In this document: in pieces, positions 22,365-31,745 of the stretch
Numbering within the stretch: the stretch's first letter is position 1
Layout of the letters: each line of letters starts with the position of its first letter
From: Gammaproteobacteria bacterium
Lineage (GTDB): Bacteria > Pseudomonadota > Gammaproteobacteria > Steroidobacterales > GCA-2729495
DNA length: 51,915 nucleotides
Reading direction: 5' to 3'
Assembly: GCA_020851975.1 (NCBI GenBank)
Contig: JADZBS010000043.1
Location: forward strand, 1 to 51,915
Notes under the pieces: model-generated
The model's database searches: none
Told to the model about the DNA's origin: nothing
The model's input: the letters and a program-made list of their open reading frames with translations, nothing else
Translations under genes and position numbers: made by a program

Positions 22365-23390
22365 CTACGCCACGCCGTCGGTTTCCGGTCGCAAGGCCCG
22401 GCTCATCAGCTCGGCGACCGCTCGCTGCGGCGCCAGCCCCTTGTAGAGGATGCGGTACACCTGCTGGCAGATCGGCATCTCGACACCGAGCCGGTGGGCA
22501 ACCTCGTGGACCGAACGTGCGCCGTAGATGCCCTCGCAGGCGGTGCCGATTTCGCGCGCCGCTTCGTCCCGGCTGCGGCCGGCAGCGACGAGCAGGCCGA
22601 CGCGGCGGTTGCGCGACTGGTCGTCGGTGCAGGTCAGCACCAGGTCGCCCATGCCGGACAGGCCCATGAAGGTTTCGGGGCGTGCGCCGAGCGCGACACC
22701 GAGCCGCGTCATCTCGGCAAGACCGCGGTTGATGAGGGCGATGCGGGCATTGGCGCCGAAATTCAGGCCATCGGAGATGCCGGCGGCGATGGCGAGCACG
22801 TTCTTCACCGCGCCGCCGACCTCCACGCCGATCATGTCGGTCGAGGTGTAGGCACGAAAGCGCGCGTCGGAGATGCGCGCCGCGAGTTCGGCGGCGAATT
22901 GCTCGTCATTGGCGGCCACCGTCATGGCAGTCGGCAGTCCTGCCGCGACCTCGCGCGCGAAGGTCGGGCCGGAGAGCACGGCCAGTGCCCGCCCTGCACC
23001 GAGCAGCTCGCGCGCCACCTCGTGGGGCAGCTTGCCGGTGTGCTGTTCGAAGCCCTTGGTGGCCCAGGCGATGCGGCTGCCGGCACCGAGGTGCGGGGCG
23101 ATGCCGGCGAGCGTCGCACGCAGCGCGTGGCTCGGCATGCAGACCAGCAGGTCGCGGTGCTCGCGCGCGGCGCGGGCGAGATCGGGTTCCAGCGTGAGCT
23201 GGCCGGGGAAGGCGACGCCAGGCAGGTAGCGGCTGTTGACGCGCTCGGCGGCCATGCGCTCGAGGGCTGCGCCGTCCCGGCCCCAGAGCACCGTCGGGCC
23301 GTCGGCACGGGCGAGCTGCACGGCGAGCGCGGTGCCCCAGGAGCCGGCCCCGAGCACGGCAATGGTGTCCGTATCGGTTGCGCGGTTCAC
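22365..23390 (-). CDS. gpsA: Glycerol-3-phosphate dehydrogenase [NAD(P)+]
   Basis: GpsA reduces dihydroxyacetone phosphate to sn-glycerol-3-phosphate, the backbone of phospholipids. The 341-residue protein has the Rossmann motif VLGAGSWGTALAVQLA and the substrate segment TKGFEQHTGKL. It also has LSGPTFAREVAAGLPTA, the catalytic lysine in GGAVKNVLAIAAGI, and NARIALINRGLAEM. It is the last gene of the leftward rhodanese-grxC-secB-gpsA group, the same order as E. coli yibN-grxC-secB-gpsA. Confidence 0.97.
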   Translation of the reverse strand: MNRATDTDTIAVLGAGSWGTALAVQLARADGPTVLWGRDGAALERMAAERVNSRYLPGVAFPGQLTLEPDLARAAREHRDLLVCMPSHALRATLAGIAPHLGAGSRIAWATKGFEQHTGKLPHEVARELLGAGRALAVLSGPTFAREVAAGLPTAMTVAANDEQFAAELAARISDARFRAYTSTDMIGVEVGGAVKNVLAIAAGISDGLNFGANARIALINRGLAEMTRLGVALGARPETFMGLSGMGDLVLTCTDDQSRNRRVGLLVAAGRSRDEAAREIGTACEGIYGARSVHEVAHRLGVEMPICQQVYRILYKGLAPQRAVAELMSRALRPETDGVA

Positions 23391-23415
23391 CGTGGCACGG
23401 CGGCCGGCATGGCGG

Positions 23416-23898
23416 TCAGGCCTGGGCGCGGGTCTGGCGCGCTTCGGCGTACAGCGCCTCGAAGTTGATCGGCTGCAGTTGCAGGCGCGGGAAGCCGCCG
23501 CGGCTCACCAGCGAACTGATCAGCTCGCTCGCGTAGGGATAGAGCGCTTCCGGAGCCTTGATCTTCAGCAACAGCAGGGTCTCCTCGGTGCTGAAACCGG
23601 CGATCTCGAACAGGCCGCCCTGCTTGACCTCGACCAGGAACAGCGACTTGTCCCCGGCGGTGGCGTGGACGGAGGCGTGCAGGACCACTTCGTAGGCGTT
23701 CTTCTCCCGCTGGCGGTGGCTGCTGTCCATCTGGAACTTCAGTTCCGGCTTCAGCTCCGTGCCGAAGAGAACGCCCGGCGTGTGCGGTGCCTCGAAGGAC
23801 ACGTCCTGCACGTAGACCACACGCAGGCTGAACTGGCGGGCGGGCACCTGGGCGCTGCCATTGCCATTGCCGTTGCCGCCGTTCGTTTCGCCTGCCAT
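23416..23898 (-). CDS. secB: Protein-export chaperone SecB
   Basis: SecB binds unfolded precursors and hands them to SecA. The 160-residue protein follows the family: FSLRVVYVQDVSFEAPHTPG, then LKPELKFQMDSSH, and the C-terminal YPYASELISSLVSRGGFPRLQLQPINF that contacts SecA. The ATG at 23898 was chosen over a longer frame because the family N-terminus starts here. An Asn/Gly repeat (about residues 7-15) gives an unstructured N-terminal arm. It sits between grxC and gpsA. Confidence 0.97.
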   Translation of the reverse strand: MAGETNGGNGNGNGSAQVPARQFSLRVVYVQDVSFEAPHTPGVLFGTELKPELKFQMDSSHRQREKNAYEVVLHASVHATAGDKSLFLVEVKQGGLFEIAGFSTEETLLLLKIKAPEALYPYASELISSLVSRGGFPRLQLQPINFEALYAEARQTRAQA

Positions 23899-23917
23899 GG
23901 TTGCCTCGCGCAGGCCG

Positions 23918-24187
23918 TCAGGCCCGGATGCCGAGCAGCGGGTCGAGCCGGCCCTGCTGGTCGAGCGCGGCGAGGTCGTCGAACCCGCCGACATGCTGGT
24001 CACCGATGAAGATCTGCGGAACCGTGCGCCGGTTGCTGCGCTCGATCATCTGCTCGCGCAGGGCGTCGTCATGGGTCACGTCGATCTCACGGAAGGCGAC
24101 GCCCTTCCTGCCGAGCAGCGACTTGGCCGCCGCGCAGTACGGACAGTAGTCCTTGGTGTACATCAGCACGTTGGGTGCGCCGGACAT
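23918..24187 (-). CDS. grxC: Glutaredoxin 3
   Basis: A small thiol-disulfide oxidoreductase that uses glutathione. The 89-residue protein begins MSGAPNVLMYTKDYCPYC, with the dithiol CPYC active site at about residues 15-18. It has the conserved RTVPQIFIGDQHVGGFDDL with the cis-proline and glutathione-binding GG. The start at 24187 gives the normal Grx size; the frame upstream overlaps the rhodanese gene. It lies between the rhodanese gene and secB. Confidence 0.96.
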   Translation of the reverse strand: MSGAPNVLMYTKDYCPYCAAAKSLLGRKGVAFREIDVTHDDALREQMIERSNRRTVPQIFIGDQHVGGFDDLAALDQQGRLDPLLGIRA

Positions 24188-24197
24188 GGCCGCCCCT

Positions 24198-24629
24198 TCA
24201 GCCCCGGCCCTTGCCGGCGACGACGGGCAGCCGCTCGCGTTCCCAGGCGGCAAGCCCCCCGGCGAGCGACCACGCCTTCTCGAAGCCCGCCTTGCGCAAC
24301 GCCGGCACCAGGCGGGCGCTGCTCCCGCCATGGTCGCAGACGACCAGCACGGCACGCTTCTTCTTCAGGCGCTCGGCCGCCTGTCCGGCGAGCTCGGCGG
24401 CCGGCACGTTGATGGCGTCGATGATGTGCCCGGCATCGAAGCGGGCGGCCTCGCGGACGTCGACGACCGTGGCGCCCTGGTTGATGAGACGCACCGCCTC
24501 GTGTGCCGGCACGGTCACTCCACCCTGGCTGCGCAGGCGCAGCTCGTTGGCGATGAGCGCCGCCACCGCCACGAACGTGGCGCTCACCAGCAGGGGATGG
24601 CGCAGGATGAAGTCGAGAAGCTGATCCAT
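24198..24629 (-). CDS. Rhodanese-domain membrane protein (YibN-like)
   Basis: A 143-residue protein with one N-terminal transmembrane segment (about 8-30, FILRHPLLVSATFVAVAALI) and a cytoplasmic rhodanese domain. The persulfide-forming cysteine lies in VVCDHGGSSA, and the domain has VVDVREAARFDAGHI and GFEKAWSLAGGLAAW. Position first in the rhodanese-grxC-secB-gpsA group equals E. coli yibN. The exact substrate is unknown; sulfur transfer or redox support of the neighbouring glutaredoxin and export genes is inference. Confidence 0.92.
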   Translation of the reverse strand: MDQLLDFILRHPLLVSATFVAVAALIANELRLRSQGGVTVPAHEAVRLINQGATVVDVREAARFDAGHIIDAINVPAAELAGQAAERLKKKRAVLVVCDHGGSSARLVPALRKAGFEKAWSLAGGLAAWERERLPVVAGKGRG

Positions 24630-24714
24630 GGGCGGACGGTGTGGCGCGGACGCGGCGGATTATACCTGCTCCCATCCGGCGAAGCTGCCGTCGCCGCGCT
24701 ACACTGCCGGCCCC

Positions 24715-25890
24715 ATGAGATCGGTCGCGATCAGGCGTTGGGCGCGTGCGGGTGCACTCCTCCTCGCGCTGCTCGCGTCTGCCACGGCGGCAGCGGCCGG
24801 CCGGACGCAGACGGAACGCGAGCTGGCAGCCGTCCAGGAGCGTATCCGCAGCCTGCAGCAGGAGATCTCGCGCGATGCGGCCCGCAAGCCGACGGCCGGC
24901 AAGGCACTGAAGCAGGCCGAGGTCGCCGAATCCGAGGCACGGGCACAGTTGCGCGAAGTGCGCCGCCAGCTTGCGCAGGGACGCGAGCGCGAGCGCGAGC
25001 TGCGTGCGGAAATCGCCCGGACCGAAACCGATCTCGCCGGGCAACGCGGGATGCTGGAGCGCCAGCTTCGTCTCGCCTGGGTCACGGGACGCGAGGAATG
25101 GCTGCGGCTCGCGCTCACCCAGCAGGATCCCGTGGCACTGTCGCGCCGGGTGGTGTACTACGGCTACGTCACCCGCGAGCGCAGCGTGCTCATGGAGCAG
25201 GTGCGCAACCGGCTGGCCACGCTGGCTGCGACAGCCGCAGAACTCGAGCGGGAGCTCGCCGCGCTTGCCGACCTCGGCCGGCGCCAGGAAGCGCGCGTGC
25301 GCGAGGTCAGCGCGGCGCGCCAGGCACGTGCCCGGGCCGTGCGCACGCTGGCACGCGATCTTGGTTCGCGCCAGCAGAAACTCACGCGGCTGCGCCGCGA
25401 AGCCCGCTCGCTGCAGGATCTGATGACACGCCTGGCACGCGAGAGCCGGCCGGCACCGCGGCGCCCGGCTGAAGCGCCGCGGCCGGGTTCCGGTCCGGCG
25501 CTGCCCGCCGGGCGGGAGATCCGTGAGCTGCCGCTGCATGGTCGCACCGTGGCGTCCTTCGGCCAGCCCCGCGCCGATGGCTTGTTGCGGTGGGATGGCC
25601 TGGTGCTGGCCGCTCCGGCAGGAACCGAGGTTCGCGCCGTGCGGGCCGGGCGCGTCGTCTACGCCGACTGGTTGCCCGGCATGGGCCAGCTGCTCGTTGT
25701 CGACCACGGCGGCGGCTACATGAGCCTCTACGGCCACAACCAGGAACTGCTGAAGGCAGCCGGCCAGGACGTGCGCCAGGGCGAAGCCATCGCCCGCGTC
25801 GGTGACAGCGGCGGGCAGGGCAGTCCGGGCCTGTACTTCGAGGTTCGGCGCAACGGCAAGCCGGTCGATCCGCGCGGCTGGGTCCGGTAG
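24715..25890 (+). CDS. envC: Murein hydrolase activator EnvC-like protein
   Basis: EnvC activates cell-wall amidases at the division site. The 391-residue protein starts at ATG 24715 with a signal peptide (basic RRWAR then LLLALLASATAAAA). Two long Arg/Glu-rich coiled-coil stretches follow (about 30-250). A Pro-rich linker leads to a C-terminal LytM (M23) domain (about 275-390) with LLVVDHGGGYMSLYGHN and GSPGLYFEVRRNGKPVDP. Zinc ligands are degenerate: LYFEVR replaces LHFE and there is no clear first His, as in EnvC itself, so it is probably an activator and not a peptidase. ctpA follows closely. Confidence 0.92.
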   Translation: MRSVAIRRWARAGALLLALLASATAAAAGRTQTERELAAVQERIRSLQQEISRDAARKPTAGKALKQAEVAESEARAQLREVRRQLAQGRERERELRAEIARTETDLAGQRGMLERQLRLAWVTGREEWLRLALTQQDPVALSRRVVYYGYVTRERSVLMEQVRNRLATLAATAAELERELAALADLGRRQEARVREVSAARQARARAVRTLARDLGSRQQKLTRLRREARSLQDLMTRLARESRPAPRRPAEAPRPGSGPALPAGREIRELPLHGRTVASFGQPRADGLLRWDGLVLAAPAGTEVRAVRAGRVVYADWLPGMGQLLVVDHGGGYMSLYGHNQELLKAAGQDVRQGEAIARVGDSGGQGSPGLYFEVRRNGKPVDPRGWVR

Positions 25891-25922
25891 GCGCCGGCGG
25901 CCTTGTGTTATCGTCCGATGCG

Positions 25923-27134
25923 ATGAATCACCAGCCTCCAGCCGGTCGCGGCCTGCTCGTTTTCATGCTCGGTGCCGCAGCGGGCGTTGCCGGGGCGGTC
26001 GGCGGGACCGTGTTCGCCGGCCGTGAGCCGGGACGCGACGCGTTGCCGTGGGAGGACGTGCGCCTGCTCACCGAGGTGCTCGAGCGGGTGCGCCAGGAAT
26101 ACGTCGAGCCGGTGGACGACCAGCGGCTGCTGGAGAATGCCGCCCGCGGCATGGTGACCAACCTCGACCCGCATTCGCAGTTCCTCGACGCCGATGAATA
26201 CGAGGAAATGCGCATCAGCACCAGCGGCAACTACTCTGGTGTAGGCATCGAGGTCAACCTGCGCGATGGCAGGGTTCTGGTGGTGGCGCCGATCGAGGGC
26301 ACGCCGGCGGATGCGGCCGGGATCCGCAGCGGCGATGTCATCGTCAGCATCGATGACGAGGCGGTGAGTGGCGACAACGTCACCGACGCCGTCACACGGC
26401 TGCGCGGCCGGCCCGGAACGACCGTGCGTCTCACCGTGTCGCGTGCCGGCGAGCCCGCACTCCTGACCTTCGATCTGGTGCGCAGCAACGTGCAGGTGCA
26501 CAGCGTGCGCTCGCGTGTGCTCGAGCCCGGCATCGCCTACCTGCGCATCAGCCAGTTCAGCGAGACCACCGGCGCCGACCTGGGCACGGCGATGGGCGAG
26601 CTGCGCCGGCAACCGGGCGGCGCGCCGGTGCGCGGGCTGGTCATCGACCTGCGCAACAACCCCGGCGGAGTGCTCGACGCGGCGATCGAGGTGAGCGACG
26701 ACTTCCTCGACAGCGGCACCATCGTCACCGCCAGCGGGCGTGGACCCGACGCGACCTTCCGGCACGAGGCGCGCCCGGGTGATGTCGTCGACGGCGCGCC
26801 CATCGTGGTCCTGGTGAACGGCGGCTCGGCATCGGCCTCGGAGATCGTCGCCGGCGCGCTGCAGGACAACCACCGGGCGACGATCGTCGGCAGCCGGACT
26901 TTCGGCAAGGGCTCGGTGCAGACCGTCATGCCGCTGTCACGGGGTCGGGCCATCAAGCTCACCACCTCGCGCTACTTCACCCCGTCGGGCGACTCGATCA
27001 ACGGCGAAGGCATCACGCCCGACGTGGTGCTCGAGGATGTGCCCGCGGGGGGCGCGGATGCCGCCGACGCAGCCTTGAAGCGCGCGGTGGACCTGCTCCG
27101 GGCCGGTTCGTTGCTGCAGTCGCGCGCACGCTGA
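25923..27134 (+). CDS. ctpA: C-terminal processing peptidase, S41 family
   Basis: A periplasmic serine protease anchored or exported by an N-terminal hydrophobic segment (about 10-35). It then has the S41 N-terminal helical region (RQEYVEPVDDQRLLENAARGMVTNLDPHSQ), a PDZ domain with GVGIEVNLRDGRVLVVAPIEGT, and the catalytic domain. The catalytic Ser-Lys dyad is in GGSASASEIVAGALQD and GSRTFGKGSVQ. The envC-ctpA pair is common in gammaproteobacteria and fits cell-wall maintenance. The start is ATG 25923; a GTG at 25905 is possible, and neither has a strong ribosome-binding site. Confidence 0.94.
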   Translation: MNHQPPAGRGLLVFMLGAAAGVAGAVGGTVFAGREPGRDALPWEDVRLLTEVLERVRQEYVEPVDDQRLLENAARGMVTNLDPHSQFLDADEYEEMRISTSGNYSGVGIEVNLRDGRVLVVAPIEGTPADAAGIRSGDVIVSIDDEAVSGDNVTDAVTRLRGRPGTTVRLTVSRAGEPALLTFDLVRSNVQVHSVRSRVLEPGIAYLRISQFSETTGADLGTAMGELRRQPGGAPVRGLVIDLRNNPGGVLDAAIEVSDDFLDSGTIVTASGRGPDATFRHEARPGDVVDGAPIVVLVNGGSASASEIVAGALQDNHRATIVGSRTFGKGSVQTVMPLSRGRAIKLTTSRYFTPSGDSINGEGITPDVVLEDVPAGGADAADAALKRAVDLLRAGSLLQSRAR

Positions 27135-27334
27135 ACCGGGCCGCCGGCGGGCCGCAACGGCCCCCGGCCGCTGCGTGCGGGTCAGGGGGCGCACCGCCGT
27201 CTCGTCCCGGGAAATTGCCGATCCGTTCGCGGACCCGTCGCCGGCGCTGCGGCATCATGCCGGCACATGTCGAATCGCGACGCGTCGCCGGAGGATTGAG
27301 CCGGCTCGTTTTTTTGCCGGCGATTTCACGGAAG

Positions 27335-28423
27335 ATGGACCACCCGACAGCACCGCAGGCAGAGCGCGGCGGCGGCGCCTTGCACCGCGTGTTGCGCACG
27401 GTCGCGCTCGTCGACGGCCTGCTGCTGCTGCTCACGGCCGGCTGGTTCGTGGTCGCCTCCGGCACCATGTCGCATCCGCGCCTGTACCTTGCTGCGCTCG
27501 CCGCCTACGGCGGCATCGTCATCGCGTTGCGCCTGACCGGTGCGTTCGACGACCATCCCCGCGAGAAGCTGGTCGGCGCCGCGGCCGCGATGGTGTTCTT
27601 CATCTCGGCCGTGCTCGCCTTCGATGGTGGCGACCATGCCGCACTCCTGAATCTCTATCTGCTGCCCATCGTGACGGCCGCGCTCACGCTGGGCCGCGGG
27701 CCGACGGTGCTCGTCGTCGGCATGGTGCTGGCCGGGCGCGTCGGCCTCAGTCATTTCGTCGCGGGCGTGGACGTGCTCGCGCCAGGCTATGGGCTCGGGC
27801 TGATGGCCGAGGCCGTGCCCGTGCTGCTGGTGGCGCTGCTGACGAGCACGCTGGCGGCGGACATCCAGGATGCCAATGACCGGTTGCAGGCGATGTCCGA
27901 TCACGACGGCCTGACCGGCCTGCTCAATCTCCAGGCCTTCACGCAGCTGCTGAACGACGAACGCGAGCGGGCCGGCCGCCGCGGCAATCCGTTCGCGGTG
28001 CTGCTGGTGGACGTCGAGGGGCTCAAGGGCATCAACGACCGCTTCGGCCACGAGGCCGGCAACCGCGCGCTCGTCGCCGTCGCCCAGGCCCTGGTGCGCA
28101 GTTGTCGCTCCGTCGATCTCGCCGCGCGTTACGGCGGTGACGAGTTCGTGGTGTTCGTGTCAGGTGCTGGAGCCGCGATTGCACGCGCAGTGGCAAACCG
28201 CATCCGCCACAACGTCGCCACCACGACGCTGCAATTCGGTGGCAACCTGCACCGCATCGGCGTCGGCATCGGCGCCGGGGTCTTTCCTGCCGACGGCCGG
28301 CAGTTGCGCGACCTCATGAATGCCGCCACGCGCGCCCTCGACAAGGACAAGGAGAGCCGCCGGCCGCTGGCTCGCTCGGAGGCGGCCCTGCGCGCGAGCC
28401 CGACCCGCGCCGTCGGTCCGTGA
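27335..28423 (+). CDS. Membrane-bound diguanylate cyclase (GGDEF)
   Basis: This protein makes cyclic di-GMP, a second messenger for adhesion and motility. The 362-residue protein has five or six transmembrane helices (about 20-185) and a C-terminal GGDEF domain. The GGDEF domain has DHDGLTGLLNLQAF at its start, VDVEGLKGINDRFGHEAGN, and an intact catalytic YGGDEFVVF, so it is predicted active. I see no allosteric RxxD before the motif. ATG 27335 follows GGAAG and fits the membrane start; ATG 27257 is an in-frame alternative. It is monocistronic and convergent with the HIT gene; the 200-bp spacer before it shows nothing specific. Confidence 0.92.
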   Translation: MDHPTAPQAERGGGALHRVLRTVALVDGLLLLLTAGWFVVASGTMSHPRLYLAALAAYGGIVIALRLTGAFDDHPREKLVGAAAAMVFFISAVLAFDGGDHAALLNLYLLPIVTAALTLGRGPTVLVVGMVLAGRVGLSHFVAGVDVLAPGYGLGLMAEAVPVLLVALLTSTLAADIQDANDRLQAMSDHDGLTGLLNLQAFTQLLNDERERAGRRGNPFAVLLVDVEGLKGINDRFGHEAGNRALVAVAQALVRSCRSVDLAARYGGDEFVVFVSGAGAAIARAVANRIRHNVATTTLQFGGNLHRIGVGIGAGVFPADGRQLRDLMNAATRALDKDKESRRPLARSEAALRASPTRAVGP

Positions 28424-28473
28424 CGGCGGGCAAGTGGCGCCGCCAGCCGCGAGGTCCGGTGCGGCGGTGACGC

Positions 28474-28902
28474 TCAGCCGCCGGCGTCCAGCGCCGCGCG
28501 TATGCGGCGGGCGTGTTCCGCGAGCAATGCCTGATCGGCCATGGTGCGACCGTGGCCGCGCAGCGGGCGGTCGGCATGGCGCGGCAGGATGTGCATGTGG
28601 AAGTGGAACACCGTCTGGCCGGCGGCCGGCCCGTTGAACTGCATCAGGGTGATGCCGTCTGCGTCGAAGGCGGTCTTCACCGCAGCCGCCACGCGCCTGA
28701 CGGTGTGCATCACCGCTGCGGCCATCTCGTCGTCGAGCTCGAACAGGTTCTCCACCGGTGCCTTGGGCAGCACCAGCGTGTGGCCGTCGGCCTGCGGCAT
28801 GACGTCCATGAACGCCACGGTCTGCTCATCCTCGTGGACGCGGTGGGCGGGAACCTCGCCCCGCAGGATCCTGGCGAAGATGTTGTTCGCATCGTAGGCC
28901 AC
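28474..28902 (-). CDS. HIT family nucleotide-binding protein
   Basis: HIT proteins hydrolyse or transfer nucleoside phosphates, such as adenosine phosphoramidates. The 142-residue protein has the histidine triad HFHMHILP, plus NNIFARILRGEVPAHRVHED and MPQADGHTLVLPK typical of the HinT-like branch. The start is GTG 28902, with GAGGT six bases upstream, giving the usual length; a longer frame from 28953 has no homology. It is divergent from the thioesterase gene and convergent with the GGDEF gene. Confidence 0.93.
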   Translation of the reverse strand: MAYDANNIFARILRGEVPAHRVHEDEQTVAFMDVMPQADGHTLVLPKAPVENLFELDDEMAAAVMHTVRRVAAAVKTAFDADGITLMQFNGPAAGQTVFHFHMHILPRHADRPLRGHGRTMADQALLAEHARRIRAALDAGG

Positions 28903-29009
28903 GCTGTCACCTCGCGCAGGGCCCGTGCCCCGGTACCGATTCGCCGGTAGCATAGGGTTGCAGGCCGCGGCGAGACAAGCGCACCGGCGGCGTGCGGAGG
29001 AGGCAACCG

Positions 29010-29438
29010 ATGAGCGAACCGCGCGCCCGCGCCGACGCCAACCAGTGTTTCGTCTGCGGCCCGGACAACCCGCTGGGGCTGCGGCTGGCCTTCCGGATGG
29101 ACGGCGCGGCCTGCCGCGCGCAGTTCACGCCCGGCCCGTTCCACTGCGGCTACGACAACCTGGTCCACGGCGGCATCGTCTACAGCGTTCTCGACGACGT
29201 GATGGCGAACTGGCTGTTCCTGCACGGCGAGCGCGCCCACACGGCACGCTGCGAGGTCCGCTATCGCGAACCGGTGGAACTTGGCGACACGCTGCTGCTG
29301 GAAGGCCTGCTCGTCCGGCGCAAGGGCAGGCTGGCGCTGATGACGGGCACGGCACGCCGCTCCGGCGACGGCGTGATCGTGGCCGAGGCCGAAGGCACCT
29401 TCATGGTCGTCGGGCCGGCGCCCGCGCTCTCACTGTAG
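29010..29438 (+). CDS. PaaI-type hotdog-fold thioesterase
   Basis: A 142-residue hotdog-fold protein. The segment NLVHGGIVYSVLDDVMANWL holds the conserved HGG and catalytic Asp of the PaaI group. CFVCGPDNPLGLRLAF at the N-terminus is typical of the subfamily with a small Cys motif. The start ATG 29010 was chosen because GGAGGAGG lies six bases upstream. It probably cleaves acyl-CoA thioesters; the substrate is unknown. Its 3' end overlaps the convergent DUF1330 gene by nine bases. Confidence 0.88.
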   Translation: MSEPRARADANQCFVCGPDNPLGLRLAFRMDGAACRAQFTPGPFHCGYDNLVHGGIVYSVLDDVMANWLFLHGERAHTARCEVRYREPVELGDTLLLEGLLVRRKGRLALMTGTARRSGDGVIVAEAEGTFMVVGPAPALSL

Positions 29439-29741
29439 CGGCGGCGGCGCACCCTCGAAGATGCCGATGTCGTAGAGTCCGGTGCCCTTGCGCAGCGGCT
29501 TGACAGTCGTCTGGTATTCCTCGCCCTTCACGTAGCCGACGAGGCTCGCCATGTCGGCGAACTCCAGGATCACCACCGACTTGCCCGCGAGCTGGCTGCC
29601 TTCGAGGACCTCGGCGGCCTTGCCGCGGATGATGTAGCGGCCGCCGTGGCGACGGGCGAGTTCTGCCGACTTCTGGGCGTAGATCTTCAGCTCCGGCGTG
29701 ACGCTCGTGATGTCGCAGACCGAGACGATGTAGGCAGGCAT
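29430..29741 (-). CDS. DUF1330 domain-containing protein
   Basis: A 103-residue cytoplasmic protein of the dimeric alpha/beta-barrel superfamily. It begins MPAYIVSVCDITSVTPELKI and contains GGRYIIRGKAAEVLEG and VILEFADMASL, the DUF1330 pattern. Function is unknown; relatives are ferredoxin-like fold proteins related to monooxygenase-type dimers. The start 29741 is the family start; an upstream frame to 29774 exists. It overlaps the convergent thioesterase gene. Confidence 0.88.
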   Translation of the reverse strand: MPAYIVSVCDITSVTPELKIYAQKSAELARRHGGRYIIRGKAAEVLEGSQLAGKSVVILEFADMASLVGYVKGEEYQTTVKPLRKGTGLYDIGIFEGAPPPLQ

Positions 29742-29810
29742 GGCGCAGTGCTCCTCGGGGCGGCGGTGCCGCATGGGGCCCGCGATGATAACGCAGCGCG
29801 CCGGCTGCGA

Positions 29811-31745
29811 TCAGCGCCGGTCATCCTCGGCGACCGCGGTGCGATGGAGGAGCCACGCCGCAACAGCGACGGCCGCGAGGCCGGCGAGCGCTCCCGGTCG
29901 CCAGGCCGCGGGCAGGGCGAACGCCTCGGTGCTGCCGGTGAGCACGATGGGGATGGCGAGCAGGATGCCGACCAGAGCCTCTCCCGTGATGAGCCCGGCG
30001 GCGAACAGCGTGCCGTGGCCGGCGCCGGTGTCCTCCCGCCCGCGCCGGCGCTGCACGGCCCAGGCAATCAGTCCGCCGACGAAGATCGGCGTGTCGACTT
30101 CGAGCGGCAGGTAGATGCCTACGGCCACGGCAAGGACCGGTGCGCGCCAGCGGGCGCCGGTGCGCCGCAGCCACTCGTCGAGCACGATGATTGCCACGCC
30201 GATGCCGGCCCCCGTCGCCACCATGCCCCACGGCAGCCCGCCGTGGAAAACGCCCTGGGCGACCGAAGCCATCAACGTCGCCTGCGGGGCGACCAGCGGG
30301 TTCGGATGCTCGCTCGTCGGCACGCCGATGCCGTAGGCGTGCAGCAGGAGGTTCAGGATCGGCGCCATCACGAACACCGATACCAGCACGCCGGCGGCCA
30401 GCGCGGTCTGCTGCTTCCATGGGGTGGCTGCCACCAGCTGGCCGGTCTTCAGGTCCTGCAGCAGATCGCCGCCGAGGGATGCCGCGCAGCAGACCACCGC
30501 ACCGATCATGATCGCCGCGGCCGGGCCGCGCGCGTCGCTGCCGATCAGTCCGAGCAGCAGCAGCGAGGCGAGCAGCATGGTCGCCATGGTGACGCCGGAG
30601 ATCGGGTTGTTCGACGAGCCGACCAGGCCGGCCATGTAGGCCGCCACCGAGGAGAACAGGAAACCGGCCACGAGCATCATCACCGCCATGGCCGCGGCGA
30701 TGCCGTAGCTCGCCACGATCTCGCCGTACAGGAAGAAGATCGGCACGACGCAGGCGACGATGCCGCCGAGGACCCAGGGCATGGGTGCATCGCGTTCGGC
30801 CGCCGCGACGACGACGTCGCGTGACCGGCGGAACTGCTCGAGCCCGCTTTTCACGCCGGACAGGAGCGAGCCGCGGATGGACACCAGCGCCCACAGGCCG
30901 CCGACCAGCATCGCGCCGACGCCGAGGTAGCGGATCTTCTTCGACCAGATCTCGAAGGCGAGGTCGGCCGCGCCGACACCGGCCGCGAGACTCCCGGCGA
31001 AGGCAGGATCCGCCGGCACGAACCAGGCAGCGTAGATCGGGATGGCGATGTTCCAGGAGATCACGCTGCCCATGAACACGAGCGCGGCCACGTTCAGACC
31101 GACGATGTAGCCGATGCCGAGCAGCGCCGGCGACAGGTTGGTGCCGACGTAGGCGATGCCCTTGCCGGCAAAACCCGCGAGCTGCGCCGTGCCGGGCCAG
31201 AGCTTCAGGCCCGTCTCGCAGAACTTGATGGCGGCACCGATCAGGCCGGCGACGGCGAGTGCGCGCAGGCCTGCGCCCGCGCGTTCGCCGACGCGCAGTA
31301 CCTCGGCCACCGCCGTGCCTTCGGGGAACTTCAGTTGCTGCTCGACGATGAGCGCGCGGCGCAGCGGGATCGTGAGCAGCACGCCGAGCAGGCCGCCGAT
31401 GCCGGCGATTGCCGTGACCCAGAGGTAGGGGAAACTGTCCCACACGCCGAGCAGCACCAGGGCAGGCAGCGTGAAGATGGCTGCCGCGGCGAGCGCCTCG
31501 CCGGCGCTCGCCTGGGTCATCACCATGGTGTTCTCGTGAATGCCGCCGTGGCCGAGCAGCCGCAGGACACCCATCGAGATCACGGCCGAGGGAATGCAGG
31601 CCGACACCGTCATGCCGGCAAACAATCCGAGGTAGGCGTTGGCCGCACCGAGCAGTACGGCGAGAACACCGCCGAGGAGGAGTGCGCGCAGCGTCAGCTC
31701 GCGTGGTGTGCCGTTCGCCGGGCCTGCAGTCATGCTGCCGCTCAC
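29811..31745 (-). CDS. OPT family oligopeptide transporter
   Basis: A 644-residue inner-membrane protein with about 14-16 hydrophobic segments. It has the OPT family pattern: ELTLRALLLGGVLAVLLGAAN, YLGLFAGMTVSACIPSAV near the N-terminus, and GSSNNPISGVTMATMLLAS in the middle (the conserved NPISG loop). OPT proteins move peptides or metal-chelate peptides with protons. The start is GTG 31745 with GGGAGG upstream; it overlaps the stop of the POT gene (GTGA), so the two are translationally coupled. This is the last gene of the dtd-tat-POT-OPT run. Confidence 0.92.
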   Translation of the reverse strand: MSGSMTAGPANGTPRELTLRALLLGGVLAVLLGAANAYLGLFAGMTVSACIPSAVISMGVLRLLGHGGIHENTMVMTQASAGEALAAAAIFTLPALVLLGVWDSFPYLWVTAIAGIGGLLGVLLTIPLRRALIVEQQLKFPEGTAVAEVLRVGERAGAGLRALAVAGLIGAAIKFCETGLKLWPGTAQLAGFAGKGIAYVGTNLSPALLGIGYIVGLNVAALVFMGSVISWNIAIPIYAAWFVPADPAFAGSLAAGVGAADLAFEIWSKKIRYLGVGAMLVGGLWALVSIRGSLLSGVKSGLEQFRRSRDVVVAAAERDAPMPWVLGGIVACVVPIFFLYGEIVASYGIAAAMAVMMLVAGFLFSSVAAYMAGLVGSSNNPISGVTMATMLLASLLLLGLIGSDARGPAAAIMIGAVVCCAASLGGDLLQDLKTGQLVAATPWKQQTALAAGVLVSVFVMAPILNLLLHAYGIGVPTSEHPNPLVAPQATLMASVAQGVFHGGLPWGMVATGAGIGVAIIVLDEWLRRTGARWRAPVLAVAVGIYLPLEVDTPIFVGGLIAWAVQRRRGREDTGAGHGTLFAAGLITGEALVGILLAIPIVLTGSTEAFALPAAWRPGALAGLAAVAVAAWLLHRTAVAEDDRR